From contig OX637394.1 of the NCBI GenBank assembly GCA_951799425.1, positions 27,378,001 to 27,442,000 of the forward strand: a stretch of DNA of 64,000 nucleotides. The letters are read 5' to 3'. The notes under the pieces were generated by a model that worked only from the letters and a program-made list of their open reading frames with translations, made no database searches and was not told where the DNA came from. Positions 45,280 through 57,368 of this stretch are shown here, piece after piece. The position numbers and the translations under genes are program-made. Source of the DNA: Ilex aquifolium (taxonomy: Eukaryota > Streptophyta > Magnoliopsida > Aquifoliales > Aquifoliaceae). The stretch's first letter is position 1; each line of letters opens with the position of its first letter.

Positions 45280-46785
45280 TGATTAACCCTAATTAGTGTA
45301 TAAATTAAAATGATTAAGTAATCAATTTTGTAAGATAAAACAATTAAATATTATGAATTAAAGTTTGTGCTTACATTAAAGTTTTAAATACTTTATGTTT
45401 AAATTTCAGGGTCAAATGCAGAAATACTGAATAATACAAGACAAATTTGCAAAGCTTGAAGTAACGAAGGACCAAAGTGTAATAAAGAAACATGGACCAA
45501 CAAGAAGTTAACAAGTGGCAGCCCAAGAAGCCAACACCTAGCATCACTGCAAGGCACCACCTTTGGGAAGGTGGTGGTAGGGGTTGGGACGGCCCCCCTT
45601 GGCCGAGAGCTTCTACCCTCTATAAATAGGGGTGCTATCTTCATTCTTGAATCCATTCCTTGCCAAGCCTTCCAATACTTCTCCAAGACCAACTCTCCCT
45701 TCATTTGGCCGGCCACCCTTGAGCCAAGAAAGCTTTCCAAAGATAGAAAGAAAGAAAGAGAGAAAGAAAAAGAAAGAGAAAGTTCAATACATAGCCGGTC
45801 TGTGATACACTTTTACTGTTACTCTGTATTTCTACATTTCTATTATATCTTTCTATTCGGATAGTTGAACTACCGCCACTTTTGTGTCTTGAATGATAAT
45901 AAAGGTGGTTGTGTTTCAATTGTTCCTTGTGAAAGAAGTTTTACAGTTTACCGTTTAATTTTAGTTGTAATGATGAATAACCGCACTCCTTGTTTATCTG
46001 TAGCAATGGAGCGTGAGTAGTCGTTTATGCCCTTCAAAATAGGGTAAACATATGTATACTATTGGTTAAATTATGGAAATGCTGATGTTTTATTTATATG
46101 TTTATTTATATATGTATTATATGCTTAATGCATGATATAGTGATGTACGTAATAACGGTGCTGTGCCTGGAATTATGTCATCAGTATATCATAAGACCAG
46201 CCAGTTAAAGATCCACGATGTTCCTATCGGTATGGCTTGTCCTCCACTGGAACGTTGAGGATTTTCTACTGATGTGTGGTACAAAATCTAAATGATCCTC
46301 ACGAATGGCTTGTCCTTCTGGGTTATTAGGGTTTCTTTATTTACTATATCTAACTATATTGACAGTCTAACAACCACGGTGTTCCTACCGGTATGGCTTG
46401 TCCTCCACCGGAACGCTGAGGATGTTTAACTGGCATAAATATATCACAGATGACCTATTGGGTAATTCAAGTATTCCTCATGAATGACTTGTCCTTCTGG
46501 TTTACTTGAATTAGTTAATTGGTACGTCTATAACCAGTTTTCCTAAGAAGTTGCTGTGTTATGCTATATTACCACCAGTTAACCTAAGAAGTGGTTGTGT
46601 TATGGTTTAATATGCATGTACTTGCTATCAAGAGATCAATTGAATAACTCAAGTATTCCTCATGAATGGCTTGTCCTTCTGGTTTGCTTGGGTTAATCAA
46701 TTGACGTGGATATAACCAGCTTTCCTAAGAAGTTGTTGCATGATGATTTATTACCACCAGTTAGCCTAAGAAGCGACTATTGACT
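45280..46785 (+). repeat. LTR F (A-like), cut by element D
   Basis: Starts TGATTAACCCTAATT and follows element A's LTR: 'agggtcaaatgcagaaatac' at about 45408, TATAAATA at 45621-45628, and the modules 'ccaccagttaacctaagaag' further down. It has single, not double, copy of A's 40-bp U3 repeat. The U5 end is missing because D was inserted at 46785. No polypurine tract precedes it, so F is probably a 5' or solo LTR inserted in G's ORF. Confidence 0.75.
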
Positions 46786-48719
46786 TGATCCGAAATGTGT
46801 ACACCCAAGTGCAGGCGGTCAAGCTGTAGTAATAATCAGGTTTGAGTCCGAAGTCAAATCCACAGGGAACTTTTGTTGGTATTTTTGAGATAAGCAGTGG
46901 TGGAGACCTATTGATTGTAACATTTGAGATTTGTTGTGAGGTGTGAGATTTCGTAGACAGAATATAAGAGTCTTTCCAAGAGAATTTTCTTAACAAAATA
47001 TGAGATAAGCTCGAATGAAAAAAAGTCACTCTTTAGTTCAAGGATCTAGACAGGTACTTAATTATCCGGTTTATTATACTTGTGCTTGATAACTCAATTA
47101 ACTCCCGTGTCAATAGCAAGTTAATCGGAAGATAAAGATGGACTGTGAGAATTAAGAACATGATTCCGATGTCTTTCTAGAAGTTTACAAGAGTTGTCTG
47201 TGCCGAGACTTAACCCGTCAACAAACAAGCACGTGTTTCTACAAGACATCCAACCATGACATTAATATTCCATTCTTTAAGTGAAGCACAATAATGGGGA
47301 GGATTGAAGGGTAGTCATGAAGATCTAGTCGGGGTACTTGCCTTGAACCGATGAGTTTTTCTATGCAAGAGTCATCCGTGTCATAGAAGGATCTCACGGT
47401 TATACAAAGTACCTTAGTTTTGCTAGATGCAATCAATCATCCAATAAGTAAGGAGAAATAAACGTTAAGCATTAGAACAGAGCACAAATATAATTCCCGG
47501 ATAACTTATACATGTCTTTCTCCTCTTACTAAAGAGTGAATGAGAAACTACTCACTCTTCATGGTTTTGGTAAAGCTAGAAAAGTGGGTGATGCTCATCC
47601 CTCCAAGTAGAGGACTTACAAAATGAAATAACAATAAATAAGGAGCAAATTTTTAACAAAGAATGAGTGAATCACGTTCCACCCTTCACGGCTTTGGTAA
47701 AGCTTTAGAAAAGTGGAAGAGTTTCACTCCTCTAAGAAAGAAGAGAAGCTCAAGCAATGGAAGTGAAGTACATAAACAATAAAAGTAGAAGAAAGCTAGT
47801 CACATTTGAAGGGTGGCTTCCTCAACCAAGGAATGGAGGGTTGCTTCCTCAACCAAAAGATGAACTAACTCCCTTCTATGCATGTAAGTGAAAGTATAAA
47901 CATAAAACTACTTTTATAACAAGCAAAGAGATGTTGGACTAAAGCTAAACTAATCTCTAAAATAAAGACTTCATACAAGGAAATGCAAGTTAAATCTACA
48001 ATATGAGTGGGAGTCTAAGCCTCCATCAACCTCTCTACTTGGTCCCCTTTGTTCTCCAACAATGGGAGTATTTATAGGCAAGAGGAGGAGACAAGAGGGG
48101 GTGAAGGAATAGTGTATGCCGCCCAAGTTCAAGTGAAAAACCAACTACTCTGCTGCCAGTCTGTGGAGAACATTCGAACGTGAGTTGGCGTTTGAACGTT
48201 GTTTCTGCTTTTGCTTTATGGTCGTTTGAACGTTGTCGGCCATTCGAACGTTTCTTCTATCTTTTCACTATGGGCGTTCGAATGCTAGATGTGGTCTGAC
48301 CCTCTCACTCAAGTGGTCTGTGGTTTTCTGTGAAGTTCTTTTCCACACTCTATGCAGTAGTCTGGTCTTCAATCAACTCGAGTGCACGTTCGAACGTGAG
48401 TTGGCGTTCGAACGTGACACTCAAGTGCCTCAGAGCTTCAGAGTCTTCTTTCCTAGATGCAACATGCCTTCTCTTAGCAGTTAGGTCTGCTACAGTTCAA
48501 TGTGGACATTCGAACGTGAGTTGGCGTTCGAACGTTCTGGCTGTGCTCCAAGCTTTTCCAATTTTGTGCTCTAATGTGCTTGTGTTACATTCAAGTGTGG
48601 TACTTGTTGTTCTTGAGTCCTTGTTCAGTTTATGGCCTAAAATGACATCACTTAAACTCCATCAAAGTACAATTAGTCTTAAAACATCATAGTAAAATAC
48701 TAATTTTAAGTGCTAATCA
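46786..48719 (-). repeat. 3' LTR of element D
   Basis: An LTR of 1934 bp of the C family, starting TGATTAGCACTT at 48719 (minus) and ending CGGATCA at 46786. TATA box at 48069-48076 (minus). Polypurine tract at 48720-48735. Confidence 0.9.
48171..48534 (-). promoter_or_regulatory. Decayed palindrome array of D LTR
   Basis: The CGTTCGAACG sites of C are present at the same places, but many have lost a CpG: forms such as CATTCGAACG, CGTTTGAACG and CGTTCGAATG are frequent. CpG-to-TpG/CpA changes are the expected mark of methylated cytosine deamination. The TATA box follows at 48069-48076. Confidence 0.75.
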
Positions 48720-50724
48720 CACTCCCAAACCTAAATATTGTCAGTCTCTAGTAATACAAAAAAAAAAAATCTACTCCTAATGCCATTTTCGTAGGTCATC
48801 CGGTTGCATTTAGCTTATGCAACAAGTCGTTGAACCACTAAGTTTACCCTAGCGGACGAGTGTTGTCTCGTGAGGGTTTTCAGTGAACCTACCCACAAAC
48901 TTCAGTCGAACAGATGTGTATGTGAGATTGCTTATTAAAGTAAATTAGCATCATGGTCGTTGGGACACCCAACTCTTAATTTCTACTTTTATCCTGCATG
49001 TCCTTCTTTCATAGGTATCTGTTCTATGCAAAAATTAGCATCTGTTACATTGGTATTTGGAATTCCCTGTGGAGTAGGAATGATCATTCAAGCAACGGGA
49101 ATTGTTATATAACAAACACTCCCCTTTTACCACCTTCCATGGATAGCTTCGATTTCACAAATCTCTCGTAGAATGCTCTCAGCAAAAGTTCACTCCGATT
49201 ATAGTGACTTGTTTCTCACAGATCATGTGATCAGAAGGTGGCCAATCGAAAAATCACATGCACAATTAGGAAGGGAGTGAAATTTTAAGGAAGCAACTAC
49301 TCATGTATGGCATAATCTCATGAAAGAATATTGATGCAATTTAAATAAATACTATTTATCATACCCCAATTTTGATTGACAACACATGCATGTAATAGAC
49401 TTGAGATCAATTAGGACTTTTCATAGGTTGTAATGTGGCCAGAGGTCAGTGGCTAACGAAATGACGTCAATAGTATTCAAAAGCTATCTTCTGTTTATGT
49501 AGTGTAGCACACTTCTTTCTAGCTTTTTGATATTTTGCCTGCCCAGAAATGATATTTCTTTCTTTCTTTTTGCTCATTTTTCACTTTCTTGCCTTTTTGC
49601 TTCTTTTCTGTTTCAATTGTTCCCATTGATTCTTCTTGTCATTGAAAAGTAGCCTACACAGCCTTTCCCTTTTCCTTGCATTTCTGTGTCATATTGATTT
49701 ATAAGAGGGTGCAAGAAAATTAGATAGCAAAGGTATGTCAAGTATGTTCTCTTGTGGTTTGGTACTCATACGGGTTTATTGAAGAATAAATCATACATTG
49801 AGGGCTCAAGCATGGCTAACTAGGGAAATAATTTTGTAAAAGAAATGGCTAAGACTCAATATCAAATCAAAGATGGCCTAAGATCATTTCTCATGTATGT
49901 GCATATGTATGTGTCATATGCGAAGGTTCCCTGTGGGATATGTCAATAGATCACTTTTAATTGCGTCAATCAAAGCAAGGTTAATGAGATTATTCAAAAA
50001 TTGAGAGTGAAAGACTTTACTTGAGTAAACATTGATTTTCTCTCGAAAGCATTGTAAGGCTCAAAACTTACCATGGTGTCATTTGTTATCTCCACTAGTT
50101 ATGTCGGGTTTTCCAGGGAATGTCGGTTATATACCGATTCCATTTCTGAGTCTGATAATCTTGTACCTTGAAAATAGCAAATACCGATGCACATTTGACA
50201 ATTTAAGCATAGAGAAAATACCATTTTTTCTAAGAAATGTGGTTTTTAAGTCTCGGTTGAGAGTTTGAGGTGTCGAACCGATCATGTGCGTAGTTACTTT
50301 AGCAAACATTCTTAGCATCCACATTCGTTCCATCATATATCAATATTGAGCTAAATCTACATATGCATTTAAAACAGATAAAAGTGATAAATTGAACCAT
50401 TCATTTCATAGAATATAACTTGTTCACATCAAAGATCAATGATTCAATTCATCCACAAAAGAAAAGCGACTAAACACACAAACTCTTAAAATGTGCACAC
50501 AATTAAAGAAGAAACTCATTAAAAGAAGCAATAAACACACAAAAACTATAATCAAGAACAGGAATCCCTCTCTCTCACTCTCCTCCATGTCCATTAGCTC
50601 CACCTCTCAGAAGGCCAAGGATCTCCTCCTACTGTCGGAGGATCTTGTCTTGGTTGGCCTCGATGCCAATCATAATGTCTCTTAGTGATCTCCGACTACT
50701 AGTGCTGGGACCTGCCTCCTGTGG
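48720..50724 (-). other. Element D 3' noncoding region
   Basis: Between the third ORF and the LTR. It carries the GGCCAT/TTGAGCC block (about 49803-49893), TCATGAGATTATG (about 49313), the ACGAG/CTCGT hairpin (48856-48871) and a polypurine tract (48720-48735, AGGTTTGGGAGTG on the minus strand). The first about 100 bp next to the ORF hold the leftover C-terminal codons of the third ORF (LRDIMIGIEANQD) beyond its stop. No other gene. Confidence 0.7.
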
Positions 50725-51681
50725 CTACTCTCTCTCTTCCTCCATCTCTCTCTCCTCCTCCGCATCAAGCTCTTCTTGCACCTCGTCCACTCCATGGGTA
50801 AGGGGCTCCTCTTGTCTCACTGCTGGGCCGCCACTATGAACTTGGCTTCTCCGGAAGGAAGCCTTGTTCAGTGGCCCCATTGGATTTTGAATATCCATTT
50901 CTGGCTTCACCCTAACCCCATGGTCTTTACATATTTCAATCACTAGGGTGCCGAAGGGAAGTGAATTCTGCTTCACATCACACCCTTTCTTCATCTCTGT
51001 CAACACTAGGAAGGGGAGGTCAATGTTTTGCCCTTTCCCAATTGCATACAACAACCGGGCCATGTCGGGGAGGATTTCGTTCTTTCTTCCTAGCGGAGCA
51101 AAGTTGGCAACCGCAATCAAGTTCAACATTTTATATTTGTCAGTGAGTTCCCCTTGTCTAAAAAATCTCTTTCTAGTCCAAGAAAAATTAGGCACTCCCG
51201 TTAGCTCCCTTCCCACCACATTCATTGCCACGTTCTTTCTCGGGGGATAGGCGGGCCTTGGTACCCAAGGTATCTCTTGTCTAATTTCTCTTATGTAATC
51301 CTCATCCACGTCAATGTGGATTCCCCTCACATAGCTTTTCAACTCCCCATTGACAATCTCGGCGTTGGAGTAAAACTCCCTCACCAAGTCTACTACGACC
51401 TCTCCGCCGTTTTGCAAATACAAAACCCAACCCCTCCTCTCCATCTCCGCCATTATACCCAATTCAATAAAATCAGTTAAAACCACATCCCTCTCACATA
51501 CCACAGCATGTTTTTGGTGAAAATTGTCGTACCTATCAGCTTTTAGAGCCGTAGGAAATCTGGTCTTGTCGTATCTCAGTGTAAGGGGAGGCCTTCCCTC
51601 TCTTACTTCGACCACTTCCTCAACGAAATTTGGCTCTTGGGTGTTTGAGTTGCGCCTGGCAGGGAGCTTGACTCTTGGCAT
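50725..51681 (-). CDS. Third ORF (env-like position) of element D
   Basis: The longest open copy, 318 codons: MPRVKLPARRNSNTQEPNFV, RFPTALKADRYDNF, VLTDFIELGIMAEMERRGW, LVREFYSNAEIVNGELKSYV, GRELTGVPNFSWTRKRF, DMARLLYAIGKGQNIDLP, PLNKASFRRSQVHSGG and an acidic glutamate-rich end. Compared with C, a small deletion creates a TAG at 50725-50727 and removes about 50 C-terminal residues. No signal peptide or membrane segment is seen; the protein is hydrophilic. By eye it fits the plant transposon-associated family PF20167. Function unknown. An array with a TATA box lies upstream. Confidence 0.78.
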   Translation of the reverse strand: MPRVKLPARRNSNTQEPNFVEEVVEVREGRPPLTLRYDKTRFPTALKADRYDNFHQKHAVVCERDVVLTDFIELGIMAEMERRGWVLYLQNGGEVVVDLVREFYSNAEIVNGELKSYVRGIHIDVDEDYIREIRQEIPWVPRPAYPPRKNVAMNVVGRELTGVPNFSWTRKRFFRQGELTDKYKMLNLIAVANFAPLGRKNEILPDMARLLYAIGKGQNIDLPFLVLTEMKKGCDVKQNSLPFGTLVIEICKDHGVRVKPEMDIQNPMGPLNKASFRRSQVHSGGPAVRQEEPLTHGVDEVQEELDAEEEREMEEERE

Positions 51682-51896
51682 GGTGGTTTCGGTTTTTTGA
51701 GTTTGAGGGCTTTGAAATCTTGGATTTTTTTGTGAAAATAGAGCTTTTTGTTATGGGAATAGTCTTAGGAGGGTTGATTTTTGGTAAAAATGGAGAATGG
51801 TAGGTGTTTTGGGGTCTGGGTAGTGAAGAGTCACCAAGGGTTTTTCGGTTTTTGGGGGTTTTTGGGTGGTTTTGAAATGAAAAAGACGAACCAGGC

Positions 51897-52214
51897 TTTT
51901 ATAGCCTGAGTCGTGACGTTTGAACGTGGGTAACGTTCGAACGTGTCTAGAAGGATTTTAAACAGATCGTTCGAACGTGGTTATCGTTCGAAAGTGGTGA
52001 GCTCCCAATACTTTTGAGTTCTGTCAGAGGCCAAAGTACTGTAAGTTCTCTTCGTTCGAACGGTCTATTGGCGTTCGAACGTTAATCTTGTTCGAACGGT
52101 CTATTGGCGTTCGAACGGGCTGAGGTCCCAGTACTTTTAAGTATCATCAGAGGCTTCATCAGAGGTTGAGTACTGCAAGCAGCTGACGTTCGAACGTCAC
52201 CTGGCATTCGAACG
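51897..52214 (-). promoter_or_regulatory. Internal palindrome array and TATA box before third ORF of D
   Basis: On the minus strand CGTTCGAACG-type sites run from 52214 down to 51917, several with CpG losses, then TATAAAA at 51903-51897 inside the kept palindrome AGGCTATAAAAGCCT. The ATG of the third ORF is at 51681. Same layout as C. Confidence 0.72.
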
Positions 52215-52489
52215 TTGAGTCAAAAATCAAAAATTCCTTCACTACACTATACAAAATCAGAAAGGGCTAAACACACAATTTTAAACCAAAAACTTATGGC
52301 GTCTTAGGATAAGCCCCTACCCACGCTTTAGGTTGGTATTCTGGGACATTCCTTACTCAGACCATATTTTCATTTCAGTCAAAAGAGTTTATACAAAAAG
52401 ATTTTTACACTTTTTACAAAAAATTCGGACCTTTGGCTTTCATCCCCAACAAAAGTACAAATTTCCTACATAAAATTATCTAATCCGAG

Positions 52490-52890
52490 TCTCCTTCTGT
52501 ATCTGTGTAGTACTAACAACTAGTGACTCTCCCAATTTCCTCTCTCACAAACCGGTTAAGCTAAATACCGGAATAGCATGGCGTATCAGGGTAATCCTTA
52601 CTCAACCCATTCACTATTCAGTCTAATCGATCGAGTGCGCGACTGGAGATTGGTTCAGAACACTGGTTGTATCTTTTCTCGTGAAAGACTCTGCCACACT
52701 GTTTACAAGCACCAAGTCTTTTGGCACGACAGCGTTTGGCAAAGGTGTTTCTGCCACAGAGGGGTTTCGTTTGTTTTTCTTGGATTTCGGCCTTCCTTAC
52801 CAGTCTTGCTTTTCTCATGATTACAGTATGCACATCAGATGGAAAAGTGCGTAGAACTCCTAGACTAAACCAAAAAAGTTTAACATCCAT
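52490..52890 (-). pseudogene. Small zinc-knuckle-like ORF of element D
   Basis: MDVKLFWFSLGVLRTFPSD begins at 52890 and the protein follows C residue by residue, with the knuckle CKQCGRVFHEKRYNQC kept. A TGG-to-TGA change stops it after ALDRLD (52618-52620). Two more in-frame TAG codons follow in the tail; the ancestral stop is at 52490-52492. The knuckle itself is unaltered, while the tail decays. Confidence 0.75.
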
Positions 52891-53521
52891 GCTTTCTAAG
52901 CTTTAAGACTCACTATCTGGTTCTTTAACGTCTGCCAGTCACAAAGACGATTGAAGCTGACTCACAAACATAATCATCAATTTATACAAAGGCAAGGTAC
53001 ATAAAATGATCAAAACAACAACAACAACAGCAAAAATTTAAAAAATTTACGGGCAAATATGAACTGTAGTTCTCACCCCCCAACCTAAATTGAACATTGT
53101 CCCCAATATTTCGAATTTATTAGTTCACGGATCTTTGGAGATGAGGTTGAATGGTAGAGATCTGTTCATCTGCTGAAACCTACAAATAAAAATACACGAA
53201 TTACTCATCTGTGCACAGATCTGGGTTTCGGGTAGGCTGAAAATCCTTATGTGTGAGTGCGAACAAGATAAGGATACCCATGAGCAAATATAAGATTAGA
53301 ATGCAAAATATGAAGCAAAAGATTATGTTTGTAGAGTGTGTGGTCATGGGTTGTTTATCAGATAACAGAGAAAACGAAGAAGAAAATAAAGAAGACGAAG
53401 AAGTGGGGGGGCCAACAGCGGCGGCTAGGAGAAAAGAAGAAGAAAAAGAATGGGTGCCTTATAAAGGCGCCCTAGTGGATCGGGTTGGGTTAGATTTTTC
53501 CTGACCCGATCCACTTGAGTG
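52891..53521 (-). other. Element D spacer with internal PPT-like sequence
   Basis: Minus strand AGGTTGGGGGGTGAG at 53088-53074, in the context GGGGACAATGTTCA, stands between integrase and the zinc-knuckle ORF. The block shared with A and C before that ORF lies at about 52930-52950. Frames at 53253-53504 are low-complexity. No gene. Confidence 0.65.
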
Positions 53522-53929
53522 TCAGCAGGCACGAATCTCGGAGGAGTATTCTAGTTCCATTAAAAGAATGGTTTTCACATTTTTAACAAAATCCTCCAAA
53601 AATAGTTTCAACCGCTGACCGTTAACAGTAAAGATATTACCGTTTGATGAGTTTTCCACTTCAACTGCTCCATGTCCAAACACCTTTTTGAAAATATAAG
53701 GCCCAGTCCATCTTGACTTCAACTTACCAGGAAAGAGGCGGAGTCTTGAATTAAATAACAAGACTTTTTGAGAAGGCTCAAAAGATTTCCGCACAATGTT
53801 TTTGTTATGAAAAATTTTCATCCTGGTTTTAGCAATCTTAGCATTTTCATATGCTTCATTTCTCAATTCCTCCAATTCATTTATCTGAAGTTTCCTTGCT
53901 AGTCCAGCCTTGTCCAAGTTAAAATTCAT
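53522..53929 (-). pseudogene. Integrase C-terminus of element D
   Basis: MNFNLDKAG, LQINELEELRNEAYENAKI, KVLLFNSRLRLFPGKLKSRW and GPYIFKKVFGHGAVEVEN match the Athila integrase C-terminal domain; it ends FTVNGQRLKLFLEDFVKNV...SEIRAC. It is in frame with the preceding core but separated by a TAG. Homologous end in C (fused to gag) and E. Confidence 0.82.
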
Positions 53930-53941
53930 TGCTTTAATAGC

Positions 53942-54649
53942 CTAGTATGCCCTATGTTCCAATTCCACAGGTAGGTAACACGGCTTTCCATAGACCAATC
54001 GATAAGCAAACATGCCTAAAATTGTTTTAAAAGTAGTACGGTACGCCCAGAGTGCATCAGTTAGTCTTAACGACCAATCTTTGTGGTCTGGATTCACCGT
54101 TTTTTCCAAAATTAATTTGATCTCCCGATTAGCTAGTTTAGCTTGTCCACTGGTCTGTGGGAGATAAGGGGTTGTAATTTTGTGAAAGATCAAGTATTTT
54201 TTCATCAAATTCCAGAAGGGATGATTGCAAAAATGAGCACCCCCATCACTTATGATTGATTTCAGAATTCTAAACCGGGACAAAATATTTTCTTTCAAAA
54301 ACTTGATTACTGTTTTGTGATCATTGTTTCGGCATGGAATTGCTTCAACCCATTTGGATCCATAGTCTACAGCCACTAAAATGTATAGATAGCCAAAGGA
54401 AGGGGGAAACGGTCCTATAAAATCGATGCCCCAACAGTCAAAAATTTTAATTACCAGAATGGGGTTTAAGGGCATCATATTTCTTTTAGAAATGCTTCCC
54501 AACCTTTGGCATCTATCGCAAGTTAAAAAAAAGGTATGGACATCTTTGAAAAGTGTGGTCCAGTAAAATCCACACTGTAATATTTTTGTAGCGGTTTTTC
54601 TTGATGAAAAGTGGCCACCGAATGCTTCAGAATGACAAAATGTTATTAC
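53942..54649 (-). pseudogene. Integrase zinc-binding domain and core of element D
   Basis: From 54649 down, [16 protein letters not shown] and [12 protein letters not shown] supply the HHCC zinc-binding domain. The core follows: [17 protein letters not shown] holds the first catalytic aspartate, [14 protein letters not shown] the second, and [15 protein letters not shown] the glutamate. A stop (TAG, in the place of a tryptophan codon before AIKAMNF) ends it at 53942, and another stop lies at 54650 before the zinc domain. All in one frame with RT. Confidence 0.83.
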
Positions 54650-55624
54650 CTAGCTGCTTTCATGAGCGGGGATGCAATGCCTTATGATTTGATCCTTACA
54701 GTACTTGAATACGTAGGGATCCTCCCAAAAGAAGTTACGAACCTCCCTCAGAAATTTTTTTTTGTCCATCATGGTAAAGGATGGAGGGAGTGTACCAGTA
54801 GCAAGGAATTTAGCAATATCCGCGTACCATGGTGTCTTATAAATCATGAACAGTTGTTCATCGGGGAATTTCTCATTGATTGGCAGTCCATCTTTACGAA
54901 ATTCATATGTTAGTCTAGACAGATGATCTGCCACCACATTCTCGACACATTTCTTGTACTTGATGACAAGATCAAACTCTTGGAGCAAGAGTATCCATCT
55001 CAAGAGTCTTGGCTTGGCGTCCTTCTTTAAGGCTGCATGGTCAGTGAATACAGTAACAACAGAACCAACAAGATAAGAACGGAATTTTTCCAGTGTAAAA
55101 ACTACAACAAACAATTCTTTTTCAGTTGTTGAATAATTCATTTGAGCATCATTCAAAGTTTTGCTTGTATAGTAAATCACACGGGGTCTCTTATCTTTTC
55201 TCTGTCCCAATACAGCACCTACAACATAATCACTTGCATCACACATTAGTTCAAAGGGTAGATTCCAGTCAGGGGGTTGCATTATTGGAGCAGAAATTAA
55301 CATGTCTTTTAGCCTGTCAAAGGCTTTCTGGCATGTTTCATTCCAATTAAAGATTACATCCTGACTTAGAAGATGACACATAGGTTTTGCTATGGTGCTG
55401 AAATGTTTTATGAATCTCCTGTAAAAACCTGTATGCCTTAGGAATGATCGGACATCCTTTACAGTCTTAGGGGCAGACAAATTTCCAATCAGATCTATTT
55501 TTGCCTTGTCAACTTTCATGCCCTCAGACGACACAATGTGACCAAGGACAATGCCTTGTGTTACCATGAAATAGCATTTTTCCCAATTGAGCACTAGATT
55601 GGCTTCCTTACATCTGATTAGCAC
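54650..55624 (-). pseudogene. RT end and RNase H of element D
   Basis: Starts just after a TAA (55625-55627) that replaces a lysine-type codon in the LEK context. [40 protein letters not shown] and [20 protein letters not shown] lead from RT connection to RNase H. ADHLSRL ends RNase [13 protein letters not shown] is the linker to integrase. The frame stops at [10 protein letters not shown] (54650). Confidence 0.83.
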
Positions 55625-56494
55625 TTACTCCAGATTGGTCAGACACAAATCAAAGGAATCACCATATACATAGAAATCATCCATGAATACTTCCAAAAAA
55701 TTTTCAACCATATCACTGAACAAGCTTAGCATACATCTTTGGAATGTTGCAGGAGCGTTACAAAGTCCAAATGACATCCTTTTGAATGCAAAGGTGCCAA
55801 AGGGGCATGTGAATGTTGTTTTCTCCTGATCATCTAGTGCTATCTCAATTTGATTGTATCCAGAATACCTATCTAGGAAACAGTAGAATGCATGGCCTGC
55901 AATTCTCTCTAGGACTTGGTCAAGAAATGAAAGAGGAAAATGATCTTTTCTAGTGACCAAATTGAGTTTTTGATAATCAATGCACATTCGCCATCCTGTG
56001 ACGACTCGAATTGGTACTAGTTCATTTGCATCATTTTTTACCACTGTGACCCCAGACTTTTTGGGCACAACTTGGGTTGGACTAACCCACTTGCTATCAG
56101 AGATGGGGAAGATTATCCCTGCATCTAAGAGCTTGAGTACCTCTGTTCTCACAACTTCTTTCATGGGAGGGTTTAGTCGTCGTTGCATTTGACGAGAGGG
56201 TTTTGAACCCTCTTCAAGGTATATAGCATGATTGGAGATTAACGGGCTTATACCTTTTAAGTCAGCGATGGTCCACCCAATGGTGCTTTTATGGCTTTGA
56301 AGAACTTCAATCAGTTTAGACTCTTGCAAGTCTGTGAGCTTAGATGAAATTACCACTAGGTATGACTCGTCCTCTCCTAAGAATGCATATTTGAGGTCAG
56401 ATGGGAGAGGTTTCAATTCAGGCTTTGGTGGCCTAACACTTGATGAGATTGGCTTTGTGCCACTTGGTGAAATCTCTTCGAATTTGGGGCTCAT
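55625..56494 (-). pseudogene. Reverse transcriptase of element D
   Basis: ELKPLPSDLKYAFLGEDES is the Athila lead-in. RT motifs: VVTGWRMCIDYQKLN, FPLSFLDQVLERIAGHAFY, FLDRYSGYNQIEIALDDQEK cut here, FKRMSFGLCNAPATF and the catalytic FMDDFYVYGDSFD. In frame with the next part, from which one TAA separates it. The first codons (MSPKFEEISPSG) are part of the linker after a frameshift or stop. Confidence 0.85.
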
Positions 56495-56733
56495 GTCTCA
56501 ACAGCATGAGTAGGGCAACTTGGTGGATTTGGGTCATCATCTATTGTTTCGGATGAGATGAACTCTAGCAAAGAAGATTCAGTAGGGTCTTCACAGAATG
56601 TGTCATTTAGATATTCTTATATCAAAGATTCAATGGAGTTTATTTCCCTTTCTTCCTTTTCTTCTTCTGGATGTTTAGCAATATTGAAAATGTTCAGTTC
56701 GAGAGTCATATTCCCAAAAGTTAATTTCATGAC
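56495..56733 (-). pseudogene. Protease-RT linker of element D
   Basis: Degenerate frames join protease to RT. After CRN a TGA replaces the glycine codon found in A, and MKLTFGNMTLELN continues in frame, corresponding to MKLSFGNMTLELN in A. Confidence 0.6.
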
Positions 56734-57288
56734 TCAATTCCTGCAATTGATTAGTGCATTGGAAGTTGCTAGGAAAGGTCGACCAAGAATGACGGGAATT
56801 TGGTTCTCCGAATGTATTGCTGGCTGAGGATCCAGAACAATGAAGTCAACAAGGAAGACAAAGTTGTCCACTTGGACAAGCACATCTTCAACAATCCCTC
56901 TGGAGGTTTTGACAGATCTGTCGGCCAACTGGAGTGTGACACAAGTGGGTTTGAGTTCACCCAGACCCAACTGCTGGTAGACAGAGTATGGTAGCAAATT
57001 AACACTGGCTCCAAGGTCTAACAGTGCTTGTTCAATTCTGAAGTTTCCAATGATACGTAACACAGTCGGACACCCTAGGTCTTTATATTTTGGAAGGGTT
57101 TTATGTTGAAGAAGGGCACTGGCTTTTTCTGTTAGGAAGGCTCTTTTTTGGACATTCTGGCCTCTCTTGACTGTGCACAAGTCTTTTAGAAACTTAGCAT
57201 AAGACGGAACTTGTTTGATTGCATCCAGAAGTGGGATGTTGATATTTACTTGCTTAAAAAGCTCGTAAATTTTAGGCTGATTTTTCAA
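56734..57288 (-). pseudogene. Protease of element D
   Basis: IYELFKQVNINIPLLDAIKQ and SYAKFLKDLCTVKRG are the lead-in. The active site is LLDLGASVNLLPYSVYQQLGL, followed by LQLADRSVKTSRGIVEDVLV and IPVILGRPFLATSNALINCR. It is one frame away from gag (shift near 57300) and ends in a TGA in place of a glycine codon. Confidence 0.83.
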
Positions 57289-57368
57289 CTTCTGTTTGGT
57301 TTTGATCTATGAGGAAAAGGAGCAGGAATGGAACATGAATGTTCTCTTTCCTCAGAAGGTTCTGGCTC

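Noticed and set aside
45399-45919. Open frames in LTR F on both strands
   Set aside because: They correspond to the chance frames in A's LTR and diverge without coding pattern.
53253-53504. 83-residue open frame before the end of D integrase
   Set aside because: Low-complexity, charged, opposite in strand to D and without homologue in C or A.
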